Source: Talinum fruticosum
Lineage: Eukaryota > Streptophyta > Magnoliopsida > Caryophyllales > Talinaceae
Direction of reading: 5' to 3'
Assembly: GCA_021018815.1 (NCBI GenBank)
Contig: JAITYX010000012.1
Span: 3,645,001 to 3,709,000 of the forward strand
Length of the DNA stretch: 64,000 nt
Shown: in pieces, positions 11,601-23,089 of the stretch
Numbering within the stretch: position 1 is the stretch's first letter
Layout: every line of letters starts with the position of its first letter
Made by a program: the position numbers and the translations under genes
The notes under the pieces: generated by a model
Databases searched by the model: none
What the model was told of the DNA's origin: nothing
Seen by the model: only the letters and a program-made list of their open reading frames with translations

Positions 11601-11825
11601 GACGATAATACTTGGGCCATCCTTGAATAAAAATATAAATTTAAAAGGTCAAAAAAAAGGACATAGTGTTGTCCTCATACAAGTGTATAGAGCATGGATC
11701 CTATAAAATGATTTAAGAAGGCATCGGACTTTTTTTCCATGTTTTTTAATACAAAATCATCAACAATTGGTTTACTTTTGAATGTGTCCTTTTGAAATAA
11801 AAGCTAGACTAGGATCATTCACATA
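11601..11825. other. Unassigned AT-rich spacer
   Basis: No coding, repeat or RNA signal recognised between the fading CACTA subterminal motifs and the S1 LTR. It may be more of the CACTA element. Confidence 0.3.
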
Positions 11826-13355
11826 TGAAAGTTCAAATAAAGAGTTTAATCACCCAAATTGGGGTTAAAGAGTGATGAAAGAAACTTGAGAAAATTTAAA
11901 GTTATTTAAAAATAGATAGAACTCGAAATAGCAACCGAGTCTAGAGTGACTCTGAAAAGAAAAATTGAAGAAGACAAGATAATTTTATGTGGAAATGCTC
12001 CTGGGGTAGAAAACCACGGTCAATGCTAATCAAGCACTAATTCAAATCAACTAGTTGAATCCTCAAATACAATGACTCGACTATCCGAATTGCTCCTTTA
12101 AACCAATTCTAATACAAGTTTTTCTCGTGCACACAATTTTGCTTTATCTATCATAGTACTTCCAAACTGAGGCACCCTTTACATTTTGGGACAACTGATT
12201 TGAGATAACCTTTACAACTCAATTAAGGGATAACTAAGAAAAATATTTGAAGTAAGAGAAGAGATTACAAGACTTTTCTTTGCAAGATTATACAACTCAA
12301 AAAGTTGTGTGTATATGAGTAAGAGTTGTAAGCTAGAAGAGAGAATAAGAGTGTTAAATTCATTGTTCTAGAAATCTTGGAAGTCTTGAATCAAGGCTTC
12401 AATTTATAGGTTGCACGGAAGAGAGTCAGTTGAGTCTTGGGTCGGAAGCACTAGGTTAGCTAGCCATTGCAACGGATATTCTAAGGACTCGCTTTAGTAC
12501 CGTTGGAGATCTAGTTGTTGAGCTTAGGTCCTAGCTCCCAAAATCACTTTTACCAGCTTGTTTTATCTTAAAAACAAGATAGAAACAGTCATTAGACTCG
12601 AAGAAGCCTCGACACCCTAGTCCGAGTCTCGCCTCTAATTTTGGGCTTTTTTATCGTAATCATTGAACTGGCAAAGAAGCCATTTTTTTTACTTTAAGTT
12701 AGGATTATTCACCTTTAATAAACCTGAAAAAACACATTAAAAATAGTACTCAAAGTATAAAAATACTTTGGTCCAATGTTAGATAAGAATTAGTCTAAAT
12801 AAATCATTCAACGATTGAAATTCCTTAATCTATTAAAATGAAAACTTTCAAGTCCAATATTCAATATGATCAAATTTCATATATGCCTTAACTCAAAGAG
12901 TAGACTAGGTAGAAATAGGTCCAAAGAGTTAATTAGACATATTTCAGTGCTTTCCAAACAAATTAAATTCAACTTAACAAATCTAGCCAAAGTAGAACTA
13001 ATATTAGTAATTCCGATTCAATTTATAAAGTAAGTCAGTTTTTAAAAGATAAGTTAAAATTATGAAAATATTTAGGCAAACTTTTGTATAAGCCATACCG
13101 AGTTGGTCAGTTTCAAAACTTAGTCACTTAGTGAGTGCTTAGTTTTATTGAATGTATCAGTTTCTCCTTTCCAAAGTAGAATTGAGTCCTTAGACTTTTA
13201 AGAGATAATCTTTTAGATCTAAAGTATTAAGTCAATCATCTTTTAGTCAAGTATCTTGTGAATTTCATTTTAGAATGCATCTTGTTTAATACTAAGTTTA
13301 GATAAATGACTTTCACACAAAGTTAATAAGGGGTTGGTTCATACCCGAGTCTTCA
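11826..13355 (-). mobile_element. Sirevirus S1, 3' LTR
   Basis: TGAAAGTT (11826) to GAGTCTTCA (13355), 1530 bp. The right end is followed directly by a polypurine tract (ATCTCCCCATTTTTGATG on the plus strand), which places this LTR at the 3' end of a minus-strand copia element. The same ends occur in the copies at 14166, 31917, 37452 and 55432. Internal landmarks shared by all are the AAAACCAC(G) GTCAATGC-type block, GTGAGTGCTTAG, and the final CCGAGTCTTCA. The S1 interior continues to 14165 and resumes at 38573. Confidence 0.75.
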
Positions 13356-14165
13356 ATCTCCCCATTTTTGATGAAAGGCATTCATAACATAGAGAAATTA
13401 AACAAGTTAAATATATTAAAAGTATTCTTAAGTATTAGAACAAAATGTTAATATTTAGGTGATAGTACTCAACAATATTTGCAATTCTAAGTATCGAATG
13501 AATTGAAAGTATAATGCACATAATTCTAAAACTTAGAAAGAATTGTATCGAGAGCAAAACACTAAGTATCAGAGCAAATAATATAAAACTCGTATCGTAG
13601 CAAAAAATAATTTCATTAATAACAAGAAATGATACACAGTAAAAGAAATTACTCCTCTAAACTAGTGAACTCTCCCTAAGTTCACCAACAAAAACAACTT
13701 AAATTTTTCTCCGCTTATGCGTTTCATCAAAAATACTTGGATAAAGAAAGAAATAAAAATGTTGGAAAAAGAGGGAGAAAAAGAGGCAAGAGGTCTGTAA
13801 GGTTGAGAAGAAGACGTCTATTTTAAAGTCCGAGTTCGTGTTACGACGAACTATCTCGAGGTTGTTCTTTCAAACTTTTGGTCTCTCAACCTATATAGGC
13901 TTAATAGGCTTTGGAGATGGAGGTGAAGGTTGCTGCTGAAAAGTTCCTACCTCTTCGAAGATTCTTCAGATGAATCTTCCTGTTTCACCTTCTTTTCTTA
14001 GGAAGACTGCTCTTCGCATTCTTCTTCCTGCTCGGGCTTCCTCTTGTCTTGGCACCGACTAAACTCATGGGAAGGCCACTTCTCGCCTTAGGGGAATCTC
14101 CTTTATCTCATTAATCAGAGTCTTACTTTGATCAATCTGCTTAGAGCAGCGTGATTGCATCTAAT
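13356..14165 (-). pseudogene. Sirevirus S1: PPT, 3' leader and env-like C-terminal part
   Basis: It opens with the polypurine tract (13356-13373), then a non-coding stretch and, at about 13860-14165, the C-terminal acidic/Ser-rich part of the env-like ORF, recognisable from the GAAGA-rich minus-strand coding. The matching regions are 16447-17350 in S2 and 57017-58100 in S3. Coding continuity is lost. The copy stops at the S2 left LTR and continues at 38573, so S2 inserted into the env-like gene of S1. Confidence 0.6.
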
Positions 14166-16446
14166 TGAAAGTTTAATTGGAGAGTCTAAATCATTATAAT
14201 ATATATGTCCGAATCATATTTGTAGAGTCGGGCTCAGATAATCTCTTCAATTCGATTCTAATTAAATTCTTAATAATTGATTTTTATCTTAATTCTATTT
14301 CTTTTATTTTATTATTATATTTTTTTATTATTAGAATATTTCATTCAATTCATTCAATAAGTTTAAGTTTGACCCTCTCCTCTAATTTTTGAGTTTTCGT
14401 TATTTGTTTGTATTTTGGGGTGCTTAGTCTCTGTTGATTAAGATTTTGGCAGATGATGATTTTGATTTCATTTCTACTTATATGCCCACCAAATGGGTGC
14501 ATAGGTGATGAAGGGAAATTGCTAAAATATTGAAGTTCTTAAAAATATAAAATGAACTCAAAACAATAGTTGAGTCTCAGAGTGACTCAAATAGAAAGAA
14601 ATGAGTGAGACAAGTATTTTAATGTGGAAACCTTCATGAGGCATGAAAACCACCAGTCAGGTGCTAATCCAAGTACTAAGTCAAATCCCCTATTTGAATC
14701 CTTAAATACAATAAACTGACTACCTGAATTGCTCTCTTAGATAATTCTAAATATAAGTTCTTCCCAAGCACAAAAATTCCCTTATCTTCCCTAATACTTT
14801 CAAATTGAGGTACCATTACAGTTTGGGACAATTGAGTTGAGTTAATCCTTACAACTTAGTCAAGGGATAAGAAAGGAAAGTGTTTCAAGTAAGAGTAGAG
14901 ATTGTAAGACTTTTCTTTACAAGATTTTAGAATTCGAAGGTTGTGATTAAATGAGTAAGAGTTGTAAGCTAGAAGACAGAATAAGAGAGTTGAGTTCTTG
15001 GTTCTAGTAATCTCATAAGTATGGAATCAAGCTTCAATTTATAGGCTGCAATGAAGAGAGTCATTGTGTCCTAGGCTAGAAGCACTGGGTCAGCTAGTCA
15101 TTGAACGAATAGTCTGAGAACTCCAGTGTTAGGATCATTGGAGATTTACTTGTTGAGCTATGGTCTTAGCTTCTAAAAGCAATTCTACCAACTTGTTGTA
15201 TCTAAGAAACAAGTTAGAAACAACCGATTAGATTCAAAAACCAGAAGTTACTAGAAATGGAAACAAACAAGATCGACAGCCAAGTCCGAGTCTACCCGAG
15301 ATTGTCGACTTTTCGTCAGCGAGTCTTAGAATGGTAAAGAAGACATTGTTCCTATAAACAGTTCTAGCTGGCTTATTACTATGGTATGTTCCTTCTCTCC
15401 CTTTCCATTTCCGTATTTATCGCCTACTTGTTGTGCTGCCCCTGCGTCACTTACTTCCCCTCCATCTCCTCTCTCTCCTCTAGGCTTTAATCCTCTGTTA
15501 ATCTATCCATTAGTTAAAAAATTAGTTTATAATCTATCCATTAGTTCATGGTAATATGTGTATGGTATTTTGTAATTATAATTAGTTTATAATTCCGAAC
15601 TAAAATTAGTTCATAATCTATGCATTAGTTCATGGTAATGTGAAGTGGTACTCGAAGTGTGAATTAAAAGGGGGTTGTTGTTGGGAGATTGTAGAATTGA
15701 GACTAAGAGTGAGCTCCCTAAATATTATATGCAATAGAGATGTCAAATGATTGATTCTGATTTATTAAAAGAGGGTTGTCGTATGGTGTCCTTCAATTCC
15801 TTTCACCGATTGATTTTGAATTAAATGCCACATGACCAAGATGGACTAATACTAATAGTGGTAGGCTGGTAACCCATTTTTAATTCCCGCTCTCAGCTCT
15901 CACTTTATTGCCTCTTCCTCTACCCCCTCTCACTCTCAAATACATTATACATATATGTACTAATTTATAAGGCGAGAAAAAAAGCCTGCGCAGTCTAAGT
16001 CGGTCTGGTCCAAGTCCGGTCTTACACGGTCCGGTCCTCGACCGAACCGACCTTAAACGGTCCGGTCTGCAGTCCATCATTTTTTATTGTTTGGGTTTCG
16101 ATCCGATCCAGTCCTAGACCGATGAACAACCCTAATAAGATGAGTTAAAATTGTGAAATTATTTAGCCAAACTTTTAGTCGAGCCATATTGAGTTGGTTA
16201 AACCAAAACCGAGTGGTTTAGTCGAGTGCTTAGTTTCATTGACTCGGTCGGTTTTTATTTTTCTAAGTAGAAGTGAGTTCTCGGACTTTAAGAGACAAAT
16301 TTTTAGATCCAAAGTCGTAGGTCGGTTATCTTTTAGAAATCCTCCTATGAAATTTATTTTAGAATGCATCTTGTTTAATCCTAAGTTTTAGATGAATGGC
16401 TTCAATTCAAAATCAATTACGGAGTTAATTCTTATCCGAGCCTTCA
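14166..16446 (-). mobile_element. Sirevirus S2, 3' LTR (with insertion)
   Basis: TGAAAGTTTAATTGG to GAGCCTTCA, 2281 bp. It aligns with the S1 and solo LTRs except that roughly 15350-16137 is foreign and replaces about 380 bp present in the S1 LTR (12665-13045). The 5' LTR of the same element is only 1121 bp and lacks a different internal segment, so both copies changed after insertion. Confidence 0.7.
15350..16137. mobile_element. Foreign segment in the S2 3' LTR, possibly a truncated hAT-type element
   Basis: Defined by comparison: homology to the S1 LTR breaks near 15350 and resumes at GATGAGTTAAAATTGTGA (16139). Read from the right on the minus strand it begins TAGGGTTGTTCATCGGTC followed by many CCGGACCG words, a start often seen in plant hAT elements. 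I found no matching inverted terminus on the left and no 8-bp duplication. Internally, ATTAGTTTATAATC-type words repeat several times near 15520-15620. The hAT label is weak inference. Confidence 0.35.
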
Positions 16447-17850
16447 ATCACCCCATTTTTATGAACAACATTCATAACTTCGAGAAATTAAGCCGAGTTA
16501 AAGATATCAAAATTGTTCTTGAGTATTTGAGTAAAGAGTTAATATGTAGATGAGAAATACTCATCAATATTTGTGATTCTAGTTATCAAAGAAAAGTATA
16601 TAAGATCATAATTCTAAAATATATCAAAGCATACATAAATTATTTTGAAGGTTAGAAAGAAAAACTCAGAAAGAATTATATAAGAGCTCAAAAAGAAGCT
16701 GTATTAAAGCAAAACACTAAGTTTAAGAGAAAATATTGTACAACTAAGATAGTAGCATATAAGAGCAGAAAAAATTCATTAAAAGTAGGGAATGATACGA
16801 GAATTAAAATAAAAAAATAAGATTACTCCCCATAAACTAGTGAACTCTCCCAACGTTCACTAAAAAACAACTAAGTTTCTTCTCCCTCTACGAATTTCAT
16901 CAAAAACATGGAGAGAGAGAAAGATGTTGGACACAAGAAAGAAAAAATTAAGAGGGAGGGGGTTGAGAGGTATGAGAAGAGGAAGTCTACGTGGAAGTTA
17001 TAGTTCTTTACGACAAACTAAGCGAGGTGATCCTGCTTCTTGGACTTCGAGCCTTCAACCTGAGCTAGCTGACTAGGCTTTGGAGATGGGGGTAGAGGTG
17101 GCTTTTCAGAAGTACCAACCTCTTCTGAAGGAAATTCTTATTCAGATTTTGTTTCCCTAAGGAGGATTTTGCGTCTTCTTCGGAGGAGGAGGAGGAGGAG
17201 GGCTCTGCCTCGATTCTTCTTCTTGTTTAATTGTTGGCTGCCTTGGTGCCTGTGGAAGTCATTGAACGACAATGTCTTGTCTCTCAAGCACCTCTTAGAG
17301 CTTATTATTCAAAGTCTTACTTTGATCAATATGCTTCTACGCGATGGCGTACATCCGGGTCGAAGAGGAAGGAAGTGCTTTGGAAGAGTCGTAAGAGTTT
17401 CTTTGAACTCTTGGGCCAAGGAGGATAATGGAGAAGCCAATTGCTCAAAAGAGCGAGCAGAAGGTCCTAGCTGAGATGGTCTAGGACTTAGAATAAGAGT
17501 AGATGGAGAAGGAGGAGGTGGTTGAACGACCTCGGAAGAATGAGTCCAGATTCCGGGTGAGCTTTCTTGGTAGCCTAGACCTACCAACTTCTCTTTGCCA
17601 ATAGAAACAACAAGTGTAAAGAATTTGTTTTCAAGTAGCTCAAGATCAAAATGGCCAAAAACTCAAGAGAGTAGTGCTCAGAAGACAAAAAGAGGTTTTT
17701 CATGTCTAAAGGGATAGAAGCAATCCGCTCGATTATAGAAGGAAAAGATCAACATCATAGCCTTCCATGATGTTGTAGATGATCTTGAGAACCTTATTGT
17801 TTGGGTTCTCTTTGCAAGGATAAAATGAGAATGCAATTCTCATGAGAAAG
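16447..17850 (-). pseudogene. Sirevirus S2: PPT and env-like ORF, C-terminal half
   Basis: Begins with the polypurine tract (16447-16463). From about 16970 to 17850 the minus strand carries the C-terminal half of the env-like ORF: an acidic/Ser-rich tail (17100-17220), then segments colinear with S3 57814-58620. Sirevirus elements are known for a third ORF downstream of pol; its function is unknown and a true envelope role is unproven. The reading frame is broken repeatedly. At 17850 the gene is cut by the Tat/Ogre element and resumes at 27664. Confidence 0.6.
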
Positions 17851-19831
17851 TGTAAGAACCACAGCCAACGGGGCCGACCGAGCTTCCCCACATGTGTCGG
17901 GTCTCTTTTTTAAAGAATGGTTCTTGAAGATGGTTTAGGAAGTTTATTGAAAAATAGGGATAAACCTTTTATTAAGATTTTTGAATTTTATTAAAGCAAT
18001 TTAAAATGAATTAGGTAAAGTTTAAATGGCAATTTTCTGAATTATTTTATTTTAGCAAATATTTTCGAAGTCTCGGGATATTATTTCTTGACTAGACAAA
18101 ATAAAAAGTTTGAATCTCTTGTGAGGCTTTAGGGCCGGATCGGTGTGAAAACAACAATCTGGACTGAAGCCACCACTACTCACCGCACGAGTGTTGGTCG
18201 AAGCCAGCACCTAGGGGTTAGTGGTGCCGGCTATGGAGCCACGTCCGAGAAATCGGCCTTCGCCTCCGGCTCGGCTAGCGGATCGGGAGCCCTAAAATTT
18301 TACTGCGGTCGAGAAAAAGTCGAGAAGCAATGCAATAGAAATAAATTGAAGAGAGGGAGTTGCCGATCAATTTTAGGAGAAAAAACTAACCAAAAATGAA
18401 AACAAAATTTGCTCTTCCAATCTTAGTATAGGGAAACTAAGACATAAAAAGGCTAAAAATGACTCCATCGATCTTTAAGCGAGAATCGATTCGGGCGAGA
18501 GTACAAAAGGTAGGGATAAACACTTCGTTCCACCCGCTAAAGACGACCATTACTAGTTTGAGTAGTGAATTAAAATAATGTTAAACACAAGCACACAACA
18601 TGCGATACTGAAATTAAAGAAACCAAAGCATAGTAATAAAAGTGGTAAAGGCGGAAATAAAGAAAGTGGTAAAAAAGTTAAAGCGAAAAGAAAAGAAAGC
18701 GAAAAACTAAAAGATTACATCGGGCGGGGAGGAATTTAAATGCGATATAATGTTTGTCCACAATATATAAATCAATAAAGAAAAACATAAATAAACAAGT
18801 AAAGCTGTTACGAAGATCGAATCAATGCCCTCAGGTTGTCCCACTTACTAATCTGGATCTCGGATCTGGATCTAGTGATGCAACAATGGCGAATTGAAGG
18901 GGCTTTTTATGAGTTTTGTGTGTAGATAGGTAGGTAGAAAGGTGAATGATGGAGTTTAAGGATCAAATGTAGGGAGTATGATGGAAGTAGGTTGAAAAGA
19001 GACCAAGAGATCATAATACAAAGATGAGTATTCAGTAGCTCATAATTAGGTTTCGCCGAGTGTGACACGAGAGGATGCGCCATTGTTGAAATAAGAGCCT
19101 AAGCTCTCTATTTATATTGAGAGGTTAGGTCAAGGAAATAACCTCGGGTTAGCTCAGCCAGACCATCTAAAAGCGAGCAAGAAACGAAGCTAAGATAATC
19201 ATGATATTGAACAGGATAAAACCCGGATAAAAGCTGGATAAAATGTGTAAGGGCGTTGGCCACAAGAGGCTTTCTACTATTTTGTGCCCTTACGTGCTAC
19301 CCCGTGATTCTGGAGGCTAGAACGTAGCATTTTGAGGTGAAACCATGGGTAGGGGGCACCAATGATAGGTGGTTTTTCTAGGGATTTGTGCCCTTTTCGT
19401 GTTGCCTAGGGAGTCTTAACCAAAACACAGACGTTTTGAGTGAAATGGCCGATAAGGGGCATCGGCCATGTTGGGCTTTTCTAAGAAACTGTGTGCTTCT
19501 AGTCTCGGGTGGACTGCCTTGGAGCAAAAACGTAGCACTTTGATGCTTGTTATCATGAAATGTAACATTTAACGCCGTCTTCGTGTCTTCGACTCCGTTG
19601 TCTTTGAGGCTTGGCCTAGTCTTGGATTGTCCGAAAGAAAAGGGAATTTTTGGGTCGACCCAAGGCAAAAGGCTATTTATTTTGTGTTGGGGGTTCTTTG
19701 TGGTTTACTCGGTCTCCGTCGCACCAATCGGATACAGCTCGTGATCGAGATCCTCAAACAGGACTAGGAATCTCATTATCGGGCCAACAAATAAATAAAA
19801 GAGAAGCGATGACACTTTTTAGGTGTCTACA
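17851..19831 (-). mobile_element. Tat/Ogre element, 3' LTR
   Basis: TGTAAGAACCACAG to TAGGTGTCTACA, 1981 bp. A TATAAATA box in sense orientation lies at 19109-19116. The right end touches a polypurine tract. It is colinear with the LTRs at 9446, 25800 and 48192. The small frames inside are not conserved among copies. Confidence 0.8.
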
Positions 19832-19852
19832 GTTAGCCCCCACTTTGATCAA
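19832..19852 (-). promoter_or_regulatory. Polypurine tract of the Tat/Ogre element
   Basis: On the minus strand it reads AAAGTGGGGGCTAAC directly before the LTR start TGTAGACACC. Plus-strand DNA synthesis primes here in LTR retrotransposons. The sister element at 48192 has the same tract as AAAGTGGGGGTTAAC. Confidence 0.75.
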
Positions 19853-19939
19853 GTCTAAAAGACTAAGGTCAAAGTAGACACTAAAGGGTACTTACCCGGT
19901 ACTAGCGTTGCTTCGAATCGATTGAATTAATGTATCTAA

Positions 19940-20860
19940 AATTAGGTATCTTTTGACTTGAACTCGACGGGGGACCTGGACTTGACTAGCGGAGTCCGAA
20001 ATCCGGGTTGGTGATTCCCGGACTTGGCTACTTAAAGACCTGAAGCTCGGATTGGTGTGCCTAAACTTAACCATGTAGTTATTCGAAGCTTAGCGAGGAG
20101 CTTGAACTTGACTCGAGTAGTAAAGTCCGAAGTCTAGCAGGGTGCCCGAACTTGACTCGCTTCTTAGATCCGAAGTTCGGATGGGTATTCCGAGCTTGGC
20201 TCGATCAATGTCCTGAAGCTATGATGAGGGGCCTAAACTTGACCATTTTTTGGTCCGAAGCTTAGTTGAAATTTTCTAAACTAATAGTTTTGTTTGCTAA
20301 TAATCAAATGTAAATAGTTTCAAGTGTTACTCGAAGATGATTTGTAAGCGGATCACGTTTCAAATTGGTTCCTTGACTTGGCCATGGAGTGGTCTTGAAG
20401 TCTTAGCTTTGTGTGTAAACCTTGATTGCTCGTTGGACCCGAAGTTTGAATTAGGGACGTCCGAACCTTGACCACGATTGGGCATAGAGCTCGACGAGGT
20501 TTGTCTTAGCCTTAATCGCTGCTAGGCCTAAAGCTCGAGGTATTGTCCGAACCTTGACCACCTGCTGGGCTTGAGACTTGACGGGGTGTCCGAACCTTGA
20601 CCACCTGTTGGGCCTAAACCTCGACAGGGTTGTCCGAACCTTGACCGCTGTTGGGCCCGAGACTCGATGGGGTGTCCGAACCTTGACTACTCTTGGGTCT
20701 AAGACTCGACTGGAATGTGTCCGAACCTTGACCATTGTTGGGCCTCAAACTTGATAGGGGTTGTCTGAATCTTGACTATTGCTGGGCCCGAAGCTCTACC
20801 GGAGGTGTCCGAAACTTAACCATTGTTAGGTCTAAGACTCAACTTCTATCCACTTTCGTC
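19940..20860. repeat. Tandem repeat field, about 45-bp unit
   Basis: Variants of TGTCCGAACCTTGACCAC followed by TGTTGGGCCTGAGACTCGAC recur. They are best ordered at 20450-20820 (about eight units) and looser back to 19940. It lies in the 3' untranslated part of the Tat/Ogre element; tandem arrays there are a known trait of this clade. The frame at 20451-20735 is a by-product of the repeats. Confidence 0.75.
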
Positions 20861-21875
20861 GGAATAGGGACGGATGCTTATATTTATGCAGAAATGTTTT
20901 CCTAGACCTGGTCACTTGGATGGCCTGAAATCTAGGGAATGGTTACTTGAAAATATGATGTTCCATGAGGTTATGTGCCTCATTCTAAATTTAAGCCTTT
21001 AGTTTGAGTGCTAATAGTTCCTTTAGTTTTATGGTAGAAGATTGTTGTCTTCCCCGAGTATTCTTGGAGTTGTTGTGCTTGTATAACCCTTGTGATCATG
21101 AGCCCCCACGTTCTTCCCGGGTGCTTGTGTTTAGCTCCTTTTGAATGTTGTAGAATTATTGAGCTTTGATATTCTTGGTTAGATTTTGTTTGAAGGTGGT
21201 GATGCCAGTGACCTTCTTGATGCTTGATGCTTCTTGTTTGAATAATTCCTTGTAGGGTGCTTTGTTATTAATTTTTTGTGTTTTTTAGATGTTTGACTCA
21301 TGTAAAGGAGATGAATGTAAGATTCCATTATAAGAACACATGCATTCTTTTATTAAGATGATGCAAAAGTTTTAAAAAAGACAAATACAAAAATTGCACT
21401 TTAACCTCCACTCCCTAAAGTAAACCCTAAAGAAGGGTAGGTCGCTTGAGTAGCGATGTATTGCTACTGACGGATCGTGAATCATAGACTTGATAGTTTG
21501 GTGTTGAATCAGCATGGCATGCTTTTTGATGATTCGGTTCCTTTTCTCGATTAGTTTTTTCTCCTCCGGATAGGACAAAATGCCTTTCAGATTTGGGAAA
21601 TTGGAAATGGAAAATAGGATCAAGATTAGGTTTGGGGTCGGACCTCGTGGGCTTCCTACGTATCCCTTATCGCGGAAATCGGGTCTTCATAGTTTAAAAA
21701 GGAAGTACGATTCATTTTTTTATTTTCTAGAAGACAGGGAAAGGAAATAAACATTACACTAGATATAGAAAAGGAATAAAATAAAGCTTTATTAGCATCC
21801 ACGATGAGTGATGGGCTCATTGGATGATCTTCTAGCTGGTTGTGGATGCATGTCCCTCTTCTATAAGCATGGCAG
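20861..21875. other. Tat/Ogre interior, no recognised feature
   Basis: Between the repeat field and gag, where pol would be expected in an autonomous element. I see no RT, integrase or protease motif on either strand. Confidence 0.4.
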
Positions 21876-22345
21876 CATCTCGAGTGTTTTGAAGTCCATG
21901 AGGGCTAAGAATTTCAGGTGCTAATGGTAGGCGAGGCTGTAGGTTCTTGATGATGAGTCTAACCTAATCCTTTTCGGATAGTCGATCGATCATGTGGGCA
22001 GCCTTTACTCTCCAGTGAGTGAGGAAATCGGTGAAGCTTTCATTGTCTCATTGCTTGATCAACTCTAAGTCTCGAAGAGTAACTAGTAGATCAGTATTGT
22101 ATGAGTATTTATGTAAGAACTCCCTGCAAAGATCCTTCCAATTTGTGACCTTGTGTGGGTCGACAGACATTGTACCACTTCATGACATCCGTGTCAAATG
22201 TCCATGGGAAGATGACATGGTATGTGTCCTCTAGTACATTCTTCAAAGTCATTGCCCTTACAAAGTTCCTCATGTAATGGTGAGGGTTCTCGGTTCCACG
22301 AAACTTAATATCGGGCATAGTGAATTTTGGGGGCAACTTGCCTTT
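21876..22345 (-). pseudogene. Ty3/gypsy gag (retrotransposon gag domain), broken
   Basis: From 22336 the minus strand encodes PPKFTMPDIKFRGTENP, a typical gag start, then a HYMRNFVRAM segment and a PW-FDTDVMKWYN segment equivalent to the family's FP-SL-G-A-WY motif. In other frames it continues with NWKDLCREFLHKY and SFTDFLTHWRVKAAHMID (22140-21990). These are the capsid-like helices of Ty3/gypsy gag. I count at least two frameshifts and two stops, and no zinc knuckle downstream. It is the only coding relic inside the 9.8-kb element. Confidence 0.75.
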
Positions 22346-23085
22346 AGGGATTGAAGTGAATCCACGGGCCTAGTAGTAGTGATTGAATATTGATGATTCC
22401 CTCAGCGACTTCTCTATACGATCTATTCGTGGATCGGACCGAGGCTGGGGTTGAGGTTACGGGCGGGATCCTCCTGTTTTTTATTTCTCTCTAGACTTTG
22501 ATTTCTTCTCCAGTTCTTTGTGTATGAGATTGAGGGGTTTACGGTATTGACTCAATCTTCTTATCCCGAGCCTCAATCTTGGCTTCGGCTTTAGCAATAG
22601 ACTCTTTGATCAAGGTCATGATGGGGTTTGCTCCGGCTGGTTGGCCATTTTGGAGGAGGATTGTGCTTAAACCTTGGGCGGTGCACTCGGTGTCACAAAG
22701 TAAAGATGGGGGACGTACTGGTGTGGTACGTGCTAATGTGGGACGTATTGGTGTCGACTGTACTCGGTGTTGTAGTAGACTTCCTATTTCTTAACCCTTT
22801 TGAGCCGGGGTTTTGGATTTGAGTTAGATTAGATATCATGTACCCCAAAAGAGTACATGCTCGGGATTGCCTCGTGGAAAAAACTAGGGAGATGGGGCTT
22901 AAGTGCTTGACCCACGGAATGACTAATCCTAAGATAAAAGAAACCGATATGCCTTTTATTTGGATGCACATAAAGGGATGCAAAACAAATGGAATGGAAT
23001 GTATGCATCGATACTTATGACTTAATCTAGGATGATTTTATGATTTGGCTAGTGTATAAGCTGAAACACATAGATGATTATTCCT
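22346..23085 (-). other. Probable upstream gag region of the Tat/Ogre element
   Basis: The 22346-22800 part keeps gag-leading sequence on the minus strand, with a charged segment near 22560-22490. Frames are too broken to define a start. 22800-23085 shows nothing recognisable. Confidence 0.35.
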
Positions 23086-23089
23086 AATG

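Noticed and set aside
20451..20735. A 94-codon repeat protein, or a CRISPR-like array
   Set aside because: Units are contiguous tandem repeats of about 45 bp without unique spacers, in a plant retroelement.
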